Below, piece after piece: positions 12,111-22,979 of a stretch of DNA of 64,000 nt. Position 1 is the stretch's first letter. Every line of letters begins with the position of its first letter. The DNA is from Nyssa sinensis (taxonomy: Eukaryota > Streptophyta > Magnoliopsida > Cornales > Nyssaceae): positions 27,302,340-27,366,339 of the forward strand of contig CM018050.1 in assembly GCA_008638375.1 (NCBI GenBank), given 5' to 3'. The notes beneath the pieces were generated by a model. It was given only the letters and a program-made list of their open reading frames with translations, had not been told where the DNA came from and searched no databases. A program made the position numbers and the translations under genes.

Positions 12111-12749
12111 TATTTAAAAAAAATTACATGTATCTACGATACACGATACGATACTCGATACGATACGCATTTTTTTTAAAAAACGATACGTCCTTCCGAT
12201 ACACGTTTTGACAGCTATGTTCACATGTGAAAAGGAAAACAAGCAAATGGAGAGACGAAACCAAGACTTTCAAACCCAAAGCTCCAATACCTATGTTAAA
12301 CCACTAACTACTCTATATGTTTAAGCTATCAGAGAATAGACCATCAATGTATACCAAGCTTTCAACACTCCTCTTCACATGTGACCCCAGTTTCGCATGT
12401 GGAGAGGCAAAGCCGCAAAGGTAGAACAAAGCATATTTTTTTCTTAGAGAAACCAAGTTGTGATACCATGTTAAGTAATTGATTGCTTTAAAAGTTTAAG
12501 CTATTAGAGAATGAGACAACAATGTATATTGAGCTCTCACGAAAAAAAAGAAAAAAAAGAAAAAAAGAAAAAAGGAAAAGGGGATGATGTCGTGTCACCC
12601 ACCAAGAGTAAGAGATAAAATTTTGTCATCAAATATGAATGAAAATTGAAATCTAATGGTAATGGACACTTATAATATTACCTCTTTCTCTCTCTGCCCA
12701 CCCCCCCCTCCTCTTTCCTTAGGGGGCTCGAATCTGCAGCTTCCGCCTT

Positions 12750-15700
12750 GACAGATGGTGCTCTGACCGATTGAAGTAGCATTATGATGCTTTACTCCTA
12801 TTTGGAGTGAATATGTAATCTTTTGTCACCAGTGTTGGATTATCGCCAATTGGAGGTTTCTTCTTGTTGTGCGAAGGGTGAAGAGGGTTTGCAGATACCT
12901 GGTTGTCATAGGGGACGAAGGTGATTATGAGGAAAGGCTGACATGAATTATTCATGAGCTGGAAGAAAGAAATCGCAGGCTAATGAAAGTGAGGAGGGCT
13001 AAAAGGGGGAATGCTCCAAGAAGAGATCGGCTTCGAAGCAGCAAAGAGAATTGAAGAAGCTGGAGTTCACAGTCGATTATGAAGGCAGGGGGGCAGAAAA
13101 GGAGGCTAGGGGGGAGGGAAGTATGCTTATGTTGAAAGGTTAATGGATCTCAAAATCATTTCATGGAATGTAAGATGTCTGAACGAACCTGATGAGAGAA
13201 TGGTAGTTAAAGGGTTTCTCAGAAATTGGAACCCAATAGCAGTATGCTTGCAGAACACTAAAGTTGGTAAGATGTCTTGGACCTTTATGCGAAGCATATG
13301 GAGATCTAGGCATGTGGATTGGAGAGTCAAGAAGGCTAGAGGAGCAGCTGGAGGAATTCTTATTTTTTGGGACACAAGAGCTGTGGAGTGCACAGGTCAT
13401 GAAGTGGGGCAGTTCTCAGTCAGTTGAAAGTTCAAGATGGTTCAAGGTGGGTTTGAGTGGCAGTTCTCGGGGGTGTATGGCCCTCAGTCAGATGCTGACA
13501 GAAGAAGGCTGTTGGAGGAATTGAGTGTTGTGAACATAGAGGCTCTAAGCCAATGGTGCATTGCAGGGGATTTCAACTTAGTTTGGTTTCCTGGAGAGAT
13601 GAGGATGCAACAGGAGTACCAAAGGCATGAGAGATTTTTCTGTTCTTGTGGACTCGCAGCAGCTGATGGACCTTCTAGTGGAGGGACGAAGTTTCACGTG
13701 GTTCAGGGATGGAGACTATCAGGGTGCCAGGTCTAGGCTTGACAACTTTTTAATTTCTACAACTTGGGAGGAGCAATTTCCAAACTCCTCTTAGGTCATT
13801 CTCCTCAGACCTGTGTCTGATCACACCCATATTCTGTTAAACTGTGGGGGGATCAGATCATCAAAGACTCCATTCAGATTCGAAAATATGTGGCTTCTAG
13901 TCCCAGGGTTCAAGGACCAGATTTTTGAGTGGTGGCAATCCTTTGAGTGCTCTGGGACTCTTAGCTATATGTTGGCAAAAAAGTTGAAAATGCTGAAGGA
14001 GAAGCTCAAAATATGGAATAAAGATGTGTTTGGTAATGTTCAGACCAAGAAGAAGAGAGCCTTGGAGGTGATTGGAAAGCTGGACTTAAAGGAGCAGTCA
14101 GGTTCTCTAGGTGGAAAGAGAAGGATTAAAGGGTGAACTGAGTTTTCTAATGAAAGCAGAGGAGATCTCTTGGTGCCAAAAATCTAGAATGTTATGGCTG
14201 AAGGAGGGAGATCTCAATACAATTTTTTTTCACAAAGTGGCAAATTCTAGAAGAAGAAGGGATAATTTGAGCAAAGTGAGCATTGATTGGAGGTTGCTGG
14301 AGGAGGATCAAGAAGTCAGGGAAGGGGTTGTAGGGTTCTATAAGAGGCTATATACAGAGGAGTTTGGGTGGAGGCCTAGCTTAGATAATGTTCATTTCAA
14401 AAGACTGGACAGAGAAGCCTCAAGCCTGCTGGAAGGTTCTTTTGAGGAAGACAAGATCAAGGCAACGTTGGATTCTTGTGTAGGGGACAAAGCCCCTGGC
14501 CCAGATGGTTTTACCATGGCTTTCTTCAGTCATTGTTGGGAAGTCATTAAAAATAATGTGGTGGAAGTGTTTGGTTTCTCCCATCTCCACGGGTCTTTTG
14601 AACGAAGTTTAAATTCTTCTTTCATTGTGCTGATCCCTAAGAAAGAAGGGGCTGAAGATTTAAAGGATCACAGGCCGATTAGCTTGGTGGGTAACAAATG
14701 GAGAAAGTGGATTGAGCGTTGCATATCGACAGTTGCTCTTTCGGTTCTGATTAATGGTGCTCCATCAGGTTTTTTAGGATCTCGAGGGGCCTGAGGCAAG
14801 GAGATCCATTGTCTCTTTTCCTCTTTGTCATTGTTATGAAGGCACTCAGTCAATTCATCAAGCGGGTTGAAGAAGGGGGCCTTATAAGAGGTTTTGACGT
14901 GAAGGATAGGACTGGAAATGGCATAACTACCTCCCATCTCCTGTTTGCCAATGATACTCTGGTGTTTTGTGAAGCTAAGATGGGACATTTAAAATTCTTG
15001 AGATGCATTTTTCTATGTTTTGAGGTGGCTACTAGGGTTGCGGGTGAATCTTGCGAAGAGTGAGATATATTCGGTTGGGGATGTTCAGGGGATGGCTAAG
15101 TTAGCACGCATTTTGGGTTGTAGGGTAGGTTCTTTTCCTTTGGTTTATCTTGGGATTCTGTTTGGAGCTTCTCCAAAGGCGAGTGCAATTTGGGATCCTA
15201 TTGTCAAGTAGTTTCAAAGGAAGCTAGCTAGTTGGAAAGGCCAATATTTGTCCAGAGGGGGAAAGCTGACTCTTATCAAGAGTGTTCTGGCAAGCCTTCC
15301 CAGTTACTTCATGTCTCTCTTTCCCATCCCGGCCAAAGTTGTGCGTAGGTAGTATAAGCTTCAAAGTGACTTCTCGTGGGGGTCTAGTGAGGCTGTGAGG
15401 AAGTTTCATTTGGTGAGGTGGGAGAGAGTCACCAAGCCCATCAACATGGGAGGGTTAGGGATAAAGAATTTCACTGTTTTCAACAAAGCGTTGATGGCTA
15501 AATGGTTGTGGAGGTTTATGGTTGAGTCCAATGTTTAATGGAAAAAAAAGTGGTCTCCTTTAAATATGGGGTGCAGGGGAATGGTTGGTTCTCTAAAGAA
15601 GGTAAGGGGGCGTATGGGTGTGGTATTTGGAAGGCAATTCAAAAAGGTTTGGAAGAGTTTGTCAAGATGATTTGTTTGGAAGTGGGAGAGGGGAGGCGAG

Positions 15701-16240
15701 TGGTATTTTGGGAGGACAGTTGGGGTGGAGCGCTCCTATTTAAAGAAAGATTCCCTTCCTTGTTTCGAATTTCCCTTCAAAAGGAAGCTAAAGTGGTGGA
15801 CCTCTACGAGGTCATTGAAGGGAGGGTTGTGTGGAGCCCCTTGTTTAGGAGGAATCTGTTTGATTGGGAAATGGAGGAGGCGGTAGCATTCTTTGAAACT
15901 TTCAATGGCTGTACAGTGGAGGTGGGGAAAGAGGACACTATGATGTGGAGGTTTGATTCCAAGGAGTTCTCGGTTCGCTCTTTTTACAAAGAAAGGATAA
16001 GAGGAATGGGGAACTCTTCCCTTGGAAGGTGGTTTGGAAATCCAATGTTCCTCCCAGTGTGGCCTTTTTTACCTGGGTGTGCTCATGGGAGGCCATCCTG
16101 ACACTGGAAAATCTTCAAAGTAGAGGGCTCAAGCTGGCCTGTAGGTGCGGTATGTGCAAAAGGGAGGAAGAATACACCGACCATCTCCTTCTTCACAACG
16201 GATGTATTAGTTCAGACTGTAAAGAAGAAAGTTCAAGAAG
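12750..16240 (+). pseudogene. L1-type LINE ORF2 relic (endonuclease, reverse transcriptase, zinc finger)
   Basis: Order on the plus strand: an apurinic-type endonuclease start at 13143 (KIISWNVRCLNEP, then LQNTK where active copies have an ETK motif, so the metal-binding Glu is Asn); the rest of the endonuclease to about 13830 in shifted frames; a linker; reverse transcriptase from about 14111 (GDKAPGPDGFTMAFF, LIPKKEGAEDLKDHRPISLVG), a large internal deletion after 14692 removing palm motif A, then GLRQGDPLS near 14790 and LLFANDTLVF near 14940 (FADD changed to FAND); and a C-terminal zf-RVT region near 16029-16200 (VAFFTWVCSWEAILTLENL, CGMCKREEEYTDHLLLHNG). There are many frameshifts and stops. 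No clear ORF1, poly-A tail or target duplication was found, so the outer limits are approximate. It is dead and lies in sense orientation in P5CR intron 6. Confidence 0.88.
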
Positions 16241-16994
16241 CTAGCGTCTTTGGATATCATTGGAGGTGAGAAGAGCAAAATTAACCAACTGTGCTTTGTG
16301 GATGAATTGCTTATGCTGTGTCATGGTGATTATAAATTTGTGACAGCAGACTGGAATACTCATTTGTACTGGAAGTGACAAACAAATTAGAGCTTTAGGT
16401 GGTTTAACTTTCTGTTCAAAATGAATCTTGTAGTTTTTTCTTTCAAGTCTGAGACCACTGCCATTACCCATCACTGTTTGGACCCTTGCAGTCAAGGAAT
16501 GAAATCAACTTCATTGCTGGGATGTCATAACTGTAGTGCTCTCTCATGTCATTATCATCATTGTTTAATTAACCATTGAATTCCCACGCGACCCTGCTTG
16601 TCACAATTTAATGTAACATGTATTCTCTTTTTTCTCTCATATTCTTTCAATTTTTCCTTCTAAAATTTACATGTTTTAGAGTTTGTGACCTGCTTATATA
16701 GTATGTTCTGTTTATGGCCTTCTTGTAAATGCCCCTCAAGGCATCATTATGGTATGCACTTTTTTCGAAATTCTTTGCTGCTGGGACAACGACATATGTT
16801 TCTTTTGCAGGTATTAGGTATCTATGGCCACCAACACAGGGAAGCATCCAGGTCAGCTCAAAGATGATGTTGCATCACCTGGTGGGACGACCATTGCTGG
16901 TATTCATGAATTGGAGAAGGTTGGATTTCGTGGGATCTTGATGAACGCTGTTGTTTCTGCCTCTAAGCGCAGCAGAGAACTTTCCCAGAGCTAG

Positions 16995-18948
16995 TTTATG
17001 ATTTTGTTTTCTCAGATAAGATTACTAGTGAAGGAACTCAAAGAATGTTTATGTTATTAAAAAGAGTTGGATCTTGGCCAATCTTTTTCCCTATGTATGG
17101 CCAAAAGAAATTTTTAAGAAGGGGTAGATTTTCCTGTCAACCAATTCCATGGATTGTCTCTGGCAATTTTTTATGCATTTGGGAAAGAAATGTTGATCAC
17201 TAGTGTATCAATTTGCCTTCTCTCAATTTCTTTCTTGAACTTAATTTCCAGTCTTTTTATGACAAATATTTTACATGTTGTGTAAGCAATTTCATGTATG
17301 GATTTCCATGAGGGTTGTGTTTGGTACAGAAGCAATGTTGACCATGGAGATGGTTCCGTATAACTATCACTTCTGGCAGCATAGCACATGTATTATTTGT
17401 TTGAAACTGCTCTAAATTTTTAATTTTATTTCTTGTGCCGTTGTTTTGATGAAAAAGTAATTTGTGTACAAGATAGCAAATAATGATTTTAGGAAATTTT
17501 CACTTGCATTGATATGATTCTCTGAAAACTATTCTTCTTGCAGGGTATACACAAGGATTTCATAGTGGATACTATTTAACACCTAGCCCCTGATTTGTTC
17601 CACACAAACATAATGAGGTAAACCTTCTTGGTGAGTTGTTCAGAGTTTTTAAAGAATTCATATTTATTTTACTTTTTTTTTTTTCCGGTTGAATGAGTGA
17701 TTGTTATTCAATCCTCAGTTCAAAGGAAAGATCAGGGGGAAATTTTAGAAATCCAGAGCTTCCGATAAAATAGTGAACATAAAATTCTCAAGAAAGACCA
17801 TTGGTAGGTGGCACTAAATTTCTAAATTTTTAATGTTAGGCTCTTGATTTATCATTCTTACTTTTTGTATGGTCAAAAGAAAATTTCCCTTGTAAGAGAA
17901 GTTTCTATCCGGTTATTTCATGGATTTCTCTTAGCCCCTCAGTCTTTCTTGTTGTGCCAGTTGAAGCTTATGAAAGGGACAACAATGGATTCACATTTCA
18001 AGAATGCTGAAGTGAGTTGACAGTGTGTGTGGTGTTCCGAAAGAAAAGAGTGGTGGTTATGGTGGTATTGCGGACTCTCCAATTTCCTTCCTGTAACAGT
18101 ATAAATTTATAGGTATGCATCTCCTCCTAGGTTCTGTTAGGTGCACAACTATCCAAAATTTGTTTTCATTATAGCTCTGTGTCATGCATGGTGGGAAAGA
18201 CACTTTATAATTTGTTATAGGTAGTCTTAACAGAAGCCTAAGATGACTCTCGCTTCCATCCGGGTTAAGGATTCAATAGGGGGCTACTTCCCCTTCTCTA
18301 TCCCATTGTTTATTTCTTCTGTAAGTCAAATGAAAATTTCATATGTTCGACCCTAAATATGGAAAAAGAAAAAGACAAAAAGCAAAAGCAACAACAAAAA
18401 TATATACAAGTGGCAGGAGGAAGCCATGCATAAGCCAAATAGTACTAAAGCTGAAACGCTCTTTGTTTTATCATTTGCTTTGGGCGCCTTGAAATAATTT
18501 TCATTTATTCCCTTGTGCGGGACCACCTTAGAAAAGTTTATGTACCAAACTTGTTATTGGAGTAATGGGAGGATGCTCTCCCATTTCATCTTTAGAGATC
18601 TTGCCTATAGTTAACATCCTTTAAACTCGAATATATTATCCCGCAACTTATAGAAAGTGTCTGAAAACATATATAATAATAACTGTTTTATAGAGTATGT
18701 TTATATAAGAATGTCCTTTACAAATAAGAAGAAAAAAGAAAGTAAATTAAACTACTTTGTGAAAGTATGTGCACAACCAAGCTTGATAAGCAAGAAAAGT
18801 TTCAGCAAATAAATAAAAAAAGCAAGAAAAAAGAATTGCTTTTAGTTATACAATCTACTATATTTACAACTATTTCAATATGAGCTTTCATCCTCAAGAT
18901 CAGTATTTCTTGCTTATAATCACATTTGAATAAGTTCTTCTGTCGAGA
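16995..18948. other. Spacer between the P5CR pseudogene and the DUF247 gene
   Basis: The first few hundred bases are presumably the former P5CR 3' region. I found no further exon, transposon terminus or RNA gene in this 2 kb. A TTATATAAGA stretch at 18701-18710 is listed separately. Confidence 0.5.
18700..18710 (+). promoter_or_regulatory. Possible TATA box of the DUF247 gene
   Basis: TTTATATAAGA lies about 240 bp before the ATG at 18949, a distance compatible with a plant core promoter plus leader. The region is AT-rich, so chance occurrence is quite possible. Confidence 0.3.
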
Positions 18949-20466
18949 ATGGCAGCTGGAGAGGAGGTGATTTTCATGGAGGAGCTCTCTGCAAGGAGGA
19001 AAGTGGTTCGGAAAGAAGCTGTTCGAGGAAGCAGTGACAGTAACCCACCTGCTGCTCTTACTGATGAGCTGAGCATTGTCATCCATGGGGATGCAAGCTC
19101 AAATGCTTGTAATGGCAGTAATTCGGATTGGCTAAGATCCATAATTGACGACGTAGGAATGCTTGGAAACAACAATTTGCAGAAGCCCAAGATACAGAAG
19201 GTTCCACGGATGCTCCGTGACATTGAATCCAACAAGAAATGTTTTGATCCCCTGGTGGTGTCGATTGGTCCCTACCACCATGGTAAACTGGAGCTTCAGT
19301 TTATGGAGAAGTTTAAAATTCTGTTGGCACAACAGTATGCCAAAGAAAATGAAGCACTGATCAACGATATGTATGAAAACGTTGCAGAGGTGGCAGGTGA
19401 TGCAAGGAAGTGCTATGCTGAGGGCTCAACAGATGCCTTTGATGAGAAGGCATTTACCCGAATGATGTTTCTTGATGGTTGCTTTGTTCTTCAATTCATT
19501 TACTGCATCGTAAATGAGAAGCACGCAGATATGAAAATGAAGAGTCACGACATAGCTTTTGTGCGGCGGGATCTTTTCTTGTTAGAGAATCAACTCCCTT
19601 TTGAGGTCCTCAAGGCATTGATGAGCTTGAGGTTTGAAAAAGGTGGAGGCCAAGAAATGATCAACATTTTCATCAAGCGCTCTAGGCCAGACCCTCCTCA
19701 AGCAGATGGAGGCAAGGCAAGTCTCATGAACTTGTTCAGGAAGCATGTTGGTGCCAGCTCTCGAGGCCATCCAGAGTGTGAAGATACAAAATTCAACAAT
19801 CAACCCATTCATCTTCTCGAAATTGTTCAGACACAACTTGTTGATGTGGGGGCTTTTACTAAAGGTGGATGCTATCTAACTGGTGAGTGGTGCTCTTATC
19901 GTTCAGCCATGGAGCTCAAGAAGGTGGGGATCCACTTCAGGCCTAGCAAAACACGTCGCTTTTCAGACATCACATTTGAATACACTGGCGTCTCATCACA
20001 ATTGACACTTCCTCCGATAACCATTGATGACTCAACCAAGTCTATGCTTCTGAACTTGGTAGCTTACGAAGCATGCCCGGATACTCCAGATGACTTTGGG
20101 GTCACCTCTTTCGTTTGTTTCATGGATTCACTGATTGATCAGGCTGAAGATGTGAAGGAGCTGCGTTCCAAGGGCATTCTCCTCAACTTCCTCGGCAGCG
20201 ACCAGCAGGTGGCGGACCTCTTCAATGAGATAGCTAGAGATTTGGTGCCCAACCCTCATGGTTTTGTGAACGTTAAAGGGGGCATTGAAAAGCATTACAA
20301 GAACAACGTGAAAGTTTGGATGGCTGAATGGCGTCACACTCATTTTAGTACTCCATGGACTATTATTGCTTTGGTTGCTGCAATTGTTGCCATTACCTTG
20401 AGTGTCCTTCAGACTGTCCTTGGTGCCATTCAGACTTACCTTACAGTCTATCCCCCCAATAAATGA
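18949..20466 (+). CDS. DUF247 (PF03140) plant membrane-anchored protein, intact
   Basis: A 505-residue single-exon protein. Family landmarks in order: VPRMLRDIESNKKCFDPLVV then SIGPYHHG (residues 105-112), FLDGCFVLQF (174-183), RDLFLLENQLPF (207-218), HLLEIVQTQL, ELKKVGIHFRPS, LPPITIDDSTKSMLLNLVAYE, FMDSLIDQAEDVKELRSKGI, and a C-terminal hydrophobic segment (about 470-492, WTIIALVAAIVAITLSVLQTV) that should anchor it in a membrane. Length and domain order are those of full family members. The first ATG sits in a good plant context (AGAATGGC) and precedes the N-terminal extension; a later start would still leave the domain whole. The biochemical function of most DUF247 proteins is unknown; some grass members act in self-incompatibility, but nothing here supports that role. 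No frameshift or stop is present. Function of this gene: not known. Confidence 0.93.
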   Translation: MAAGEEVIFMEELSARRKVVRKEAVRGSSDSNPPAALTDELSIVIHGDASSNACNGSNSDWLRSIIDDVGMLGNNNLQKPKIQKVPRMLRDIESNKKCFDPLVVSIGPYHHGKLELQFMEKFKILLAQQYAKENEALINDMYENVAEVAGDARKCYAEGSTDAFDEKAFTRMMFLDGCFVLQFIYCIVNEKHADMKMKSHDIAFVRRDLFLLENQLPFEVLKALMSLRFEKGGGQEMINIFIKRSRPDPPQADGGKASLMNLFRKHVGASSRGHPECEDTKFNNQPIHLLEIVQTQLVDVGAFTKGGCYLTGEWCSYRSAMELKKVGIHFRPSKTRRFSDITFEYTGVSSQLTLPPITIDDSTKSMLLNLVAYEACPDTPDDFGVTSFVCFMDSLIDQAEDVKELRSKGILLNFLGSDQQVADLFNEIARDLVPNPHGFVNVKGGIEKHYKNNVKVWMAEWRHTHFSTPWTIIALVAAIVAITLSVLQTVLGAIQTYLTVYPPNK

Positions 20467-22049
20467 ACAATTGAAAAAAGGTTAAAACAGTATACGAGAT
20501 TCGTGCTATAATTATTGGATCTGTTGTAGATGGTTAAATGTACACAATTTTATTTCACAAGTATAGAAGATATTTTTGTGACATCGACGGACCATATGTT
20601 TAATTTGTGTAATTTTATTTATTTATTTGCCTTTTGCTTTACAAGTTGTCTTGTTGAGTCTATTGATTATTTTTTGGGCTTGTGATCTTTTCTGATTTCT
20701 GATTCTACGAGCAATATTTTGCTTCTCTCCTGTGTTAATATTTCTTTAAACTGAAGGAGATTTCTCTTTGTATAAGAGACTAATTACTAGTTCCTAGATT
20801 TACAAGTCCATTCAATTGGTTGGCCATTATAACAAAAATGAATTTTAAAAAATGATTAAGTGAAAAATATAAATAATTTATTTAAAAAAAAAAAAACAAG
20901 AAATGCAAAGAAGTGGATTTACAAATGTATTTTTTTTATTAATTCTAAAATTGATAATTTATGTTTGACCAAAAAAAATTACATTATTGTTATTTTAATA
21001 AAAAACATAAACTACATGTAATATTTTAAAGTGTAAATTACACTAATTTCCTTTACTTTTTTTTTGAAATTTCAAAATGATGAAATTGTCATTCCATGTT
21101 TCTTTTTTAAAACACTTTTTTAATTTTGACCTATCTGTTTGATTTTTTTTTTCAATTTTAAATAAATATTTATTAAAACTTTAAATTTATTTTTATATAA
21201 AATAAAAATAAGTTATTTACCTTAAATTATTTTTATATAAAATAAAATAAATAATTTAAAAAAAGTTAAAAAAATTGGTTAAAATTGAAAAAATACAACA
21301 AAAAAAAAAAAAACATAAAAGAATAGTTTCGTCATTTAAAAAAAAAAAAAATTGACTGGAAGGAGATAATTGTAATTTGTCAGAAAAAATAAAAAAGTCG
21401 GTGTAATTTTTAAAATTTTAAAAAAATTTAATATAATTATTAAAAATTTTAAAAGAGGTTAGTATAATTTATCTTATTTTAAAAATAACACTCATTGATC
21501 TTCTAAGTATTGTTAAGAATTATCAATCTTGAAAGAGGAAAAACAAAGGAATTTTCAGTATTTTTTAAGTCCAATACAAATAGTGATAAAAGAAAAACAA
21601 AATAAAGTGAATTTTTTTTTTTAAGCCTAATCAATCACTAGGATGGATAATTTTAAATCTCCATATCCAATTTTTTTCAAACTCGTGCGGGGACTGGAAT
21701 CTTATTCTCCTTTTTGGGAATGAATGCCACTACGTGCTTCTGTCAATATAAGACAAAACTTAGAGACCCGAAACCCGAAGGAGCATAGAAAATCAAATCA
21801 TCAAAGTAAAAGCACAAGATTACCCGAGGTAACTTCATTGAAATTCAAGCTAACATGCACCATCTTTAGGCCTAATTGGCAATCATCTCCCTAAGAGTAA
21901 TTTTACACGACTGGATTTTTCAATCTATTTCTTCACTTCTAGATACAAAATAGTATGAATCACATGTATTTATTATATTATAGCAGGTCTTATTTTCTTG
22001 TATCTGAAAATGACAAAATTCGTTATTTTCCATATTTTCTATTAATTGT
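20467..22049. other. AT-rich spacer downstream of the DUF247 gene
   Basis: An AATAAA overlaps the last codons and stop of the DUF247 gene (20459-20464). From about 20840 to 21480 the DNA is dominated by A and T runs (TTTAAAAA, AATAAAATAAA) without coding signal. The spacer ends at the left LTR of the Tat element. Confidence 0.6.
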
Positions 22050-22529
22050 TGATCCTGCACTTTTCTGATTCGTCGAGATTCTATTTTTCGTCATTACGAA
22101 ATCTAAAAAGAAAGGGAGTCAGGGTGCTGTCGGGATGGCTCCAGCGGTAGACACTCCGATGATGAAGTTAGTAGAAAGTACCTTGAAGGTGATAATTATA
22201 GGATGACTGTCTGCCAAAGTGGGTAGGGTTTACCGTGAAATCAGGGATTCACTGTTATCCGGAGGTGGCAGTCTCATTATGATCACTTGCCTTACTATCA
22301 CTACCTGCCTCACTGTTTCTCAGGGTTACCTGTTTCATTGTTCCACATCGCCACCTGCCTCATCATTCGGAGGTCGGTAGGCCAAGACAATGATGATGAC
22401 GAGATCGGTAGTGCTTCCGATCCAGCTACACTGACATCAAATCGGTATAACTAGTTAATTCATGACATGTACACAACAAAGTTAGACACGTGTTAAGTTT
22501 AGGTTAATTTGCATATTTTTGGCATATCA
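22050..22529 (-). repeat. Tat element 3' LTR (left)
   Basis: 480 bp, TGATCC...TATCA. Relative to the other LTR it lacks 57 bp near 22168-22170; the deletion edges share a short GTA direct repeat. Point differences are scattered throughout, indicating an old insertion. Confidence 0.9.
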
Positions 22530-22547
22530 GTTACTCCCCCCCGAGCC
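22530..22547 (-). promoter_or_regulatory. Polypurine tract of the Tat element
   Basis: On the minus strand CTCGGGGGGGAGTAAC directly precedes the 3' LTR. The G-rich run is the expected primer for plus-strand synthesis. Confidence 0.65.
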
Positions 22548-22979
22548 TTAGTTCTAAGCACGCGTACAAAACTAAGGCTAGGGTTTTTGGAGGGTCACGC
22601 GTACAACAATTAATGTGTCATTCCGTATTCTGAGGGGATAGGAGCCGTAATGGCATCATTACCACCCGCGTTTGTCGTTTTGGCAATCGATGCCATTATT
22701 ATTCAGCCGTCATTCGATTTTCGAGACATTAAATGATATCTCTGCCGTTTCTTTTAAATAGCGAAGGTGGCCATTTGGTTTTCGTTTAGAGTTTTTCACA
22801 TATCCTAGGAGTACTTCTGTGCGATTTTCGGCCACTGTGTACGATTTTCGGCATCTCGTTAACAACAAGCGTCATCTGACCCCCTTATTTCCGACGAGCC
22901 AATAATTTCTCTTCCCCTTCTATTTTAATCATTTCCTTCTTCTTCTTTTACTCCCCTCCATCATTTTCTGTTTCTTACC

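Larger units (their letters stand above)
7680..12219. mobile_element. Non-autonomous hAT-type DNA transposon, split by a solo LTR
   Basis: The left end reads CATAGTTGTTAG and the complement of the right end reads CATAGCTGTCAA, imperfect terminal inverted repeats of the hAT kind. They are flanked by 8-bp target duplications CTCACATG (7672-7679) and TTCACATG (12220-12227), 7 of 8 identical; 8 bp is the hAT duplication size. Both subterminal regions are crowded with GATACG and CGATACACG motifs in both orientations (7697-7830 and 12130-12205), as is usual for transposase-binding subterminal repeats. Without the LTR at 8453-12081 the element is about 0.9 kb and encodes no transposase. It sits in intron 6 of the P5CR pseudogene. 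Confidence 0.75.
7590..12545. repeat. Three diverged copies of a short interspersed repeat flanking the hAT element
   Basis: Copies near 7595-7679, 12296-12400 and 12464-12540 share AAGCTATTAGAGAAT, CAACAATGTATATCAAGCTCT and a following CACATGTG-type stretch. The last copy is preceded by GATACCATGTTAAG, whose complement resembles the initiator-tRNA-Met primer site of LTR elements, so the copies may be LTR relics. The interval listed also contains the inserted hAT and solo LTR. The family identity is not resolved. Confidence 0.4.
2434..16994 (+). pseudogene. Pyrroline-5-carboxylate reductase (P5CR) pseudogene, seven exons, introns retained
   Basis: P5CR makes the last step of proline synthesis, NAD(P)H-dependent reduction of pyrroline-5-carboxylate. 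Exons fitted by homology and splice sites: 2434-2630, 3661-3709, 4354-4445, 4602-4674, 6020-6140, 6417-6522, 16811-16994. Recognisable blocks are GAGKMAESIARGVVKSG (exon 1), VVIFSVKPQ (exon 2), WAGHSRFIRVMPNTPS (exon 4), GKIWKADEKLFDAVTGL (exon 5), [15 protein letters not shown] (exon 6) and [17 protein letters not shown] followed by [13 protein letters not shown] (exon 7). Lesions: about 4 bases lost near 2473-2477, shifting the frame just before the nucleotide-binding glycine motif; CAT instead of CAG at the exon 2 acceptor (3658-3660); TGA at 6055-6057 where relatives have a glycine codon; about 5 bases lost near 16820 in exon 7. Retained introns point to a duplicated gene copy, not a retrocopy. 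Intron 6 was enlarged by transposons. A functional P5CR gene is expected elsewhere in the genome. Confidence 0.93.

Noticed and set aside
18949..20466. Calling the DUF247 gene a self-incompatibility determinant
   Set aside because: Only some grass DUF247 proteins have that role; no linked partner gene or other sign is present here.
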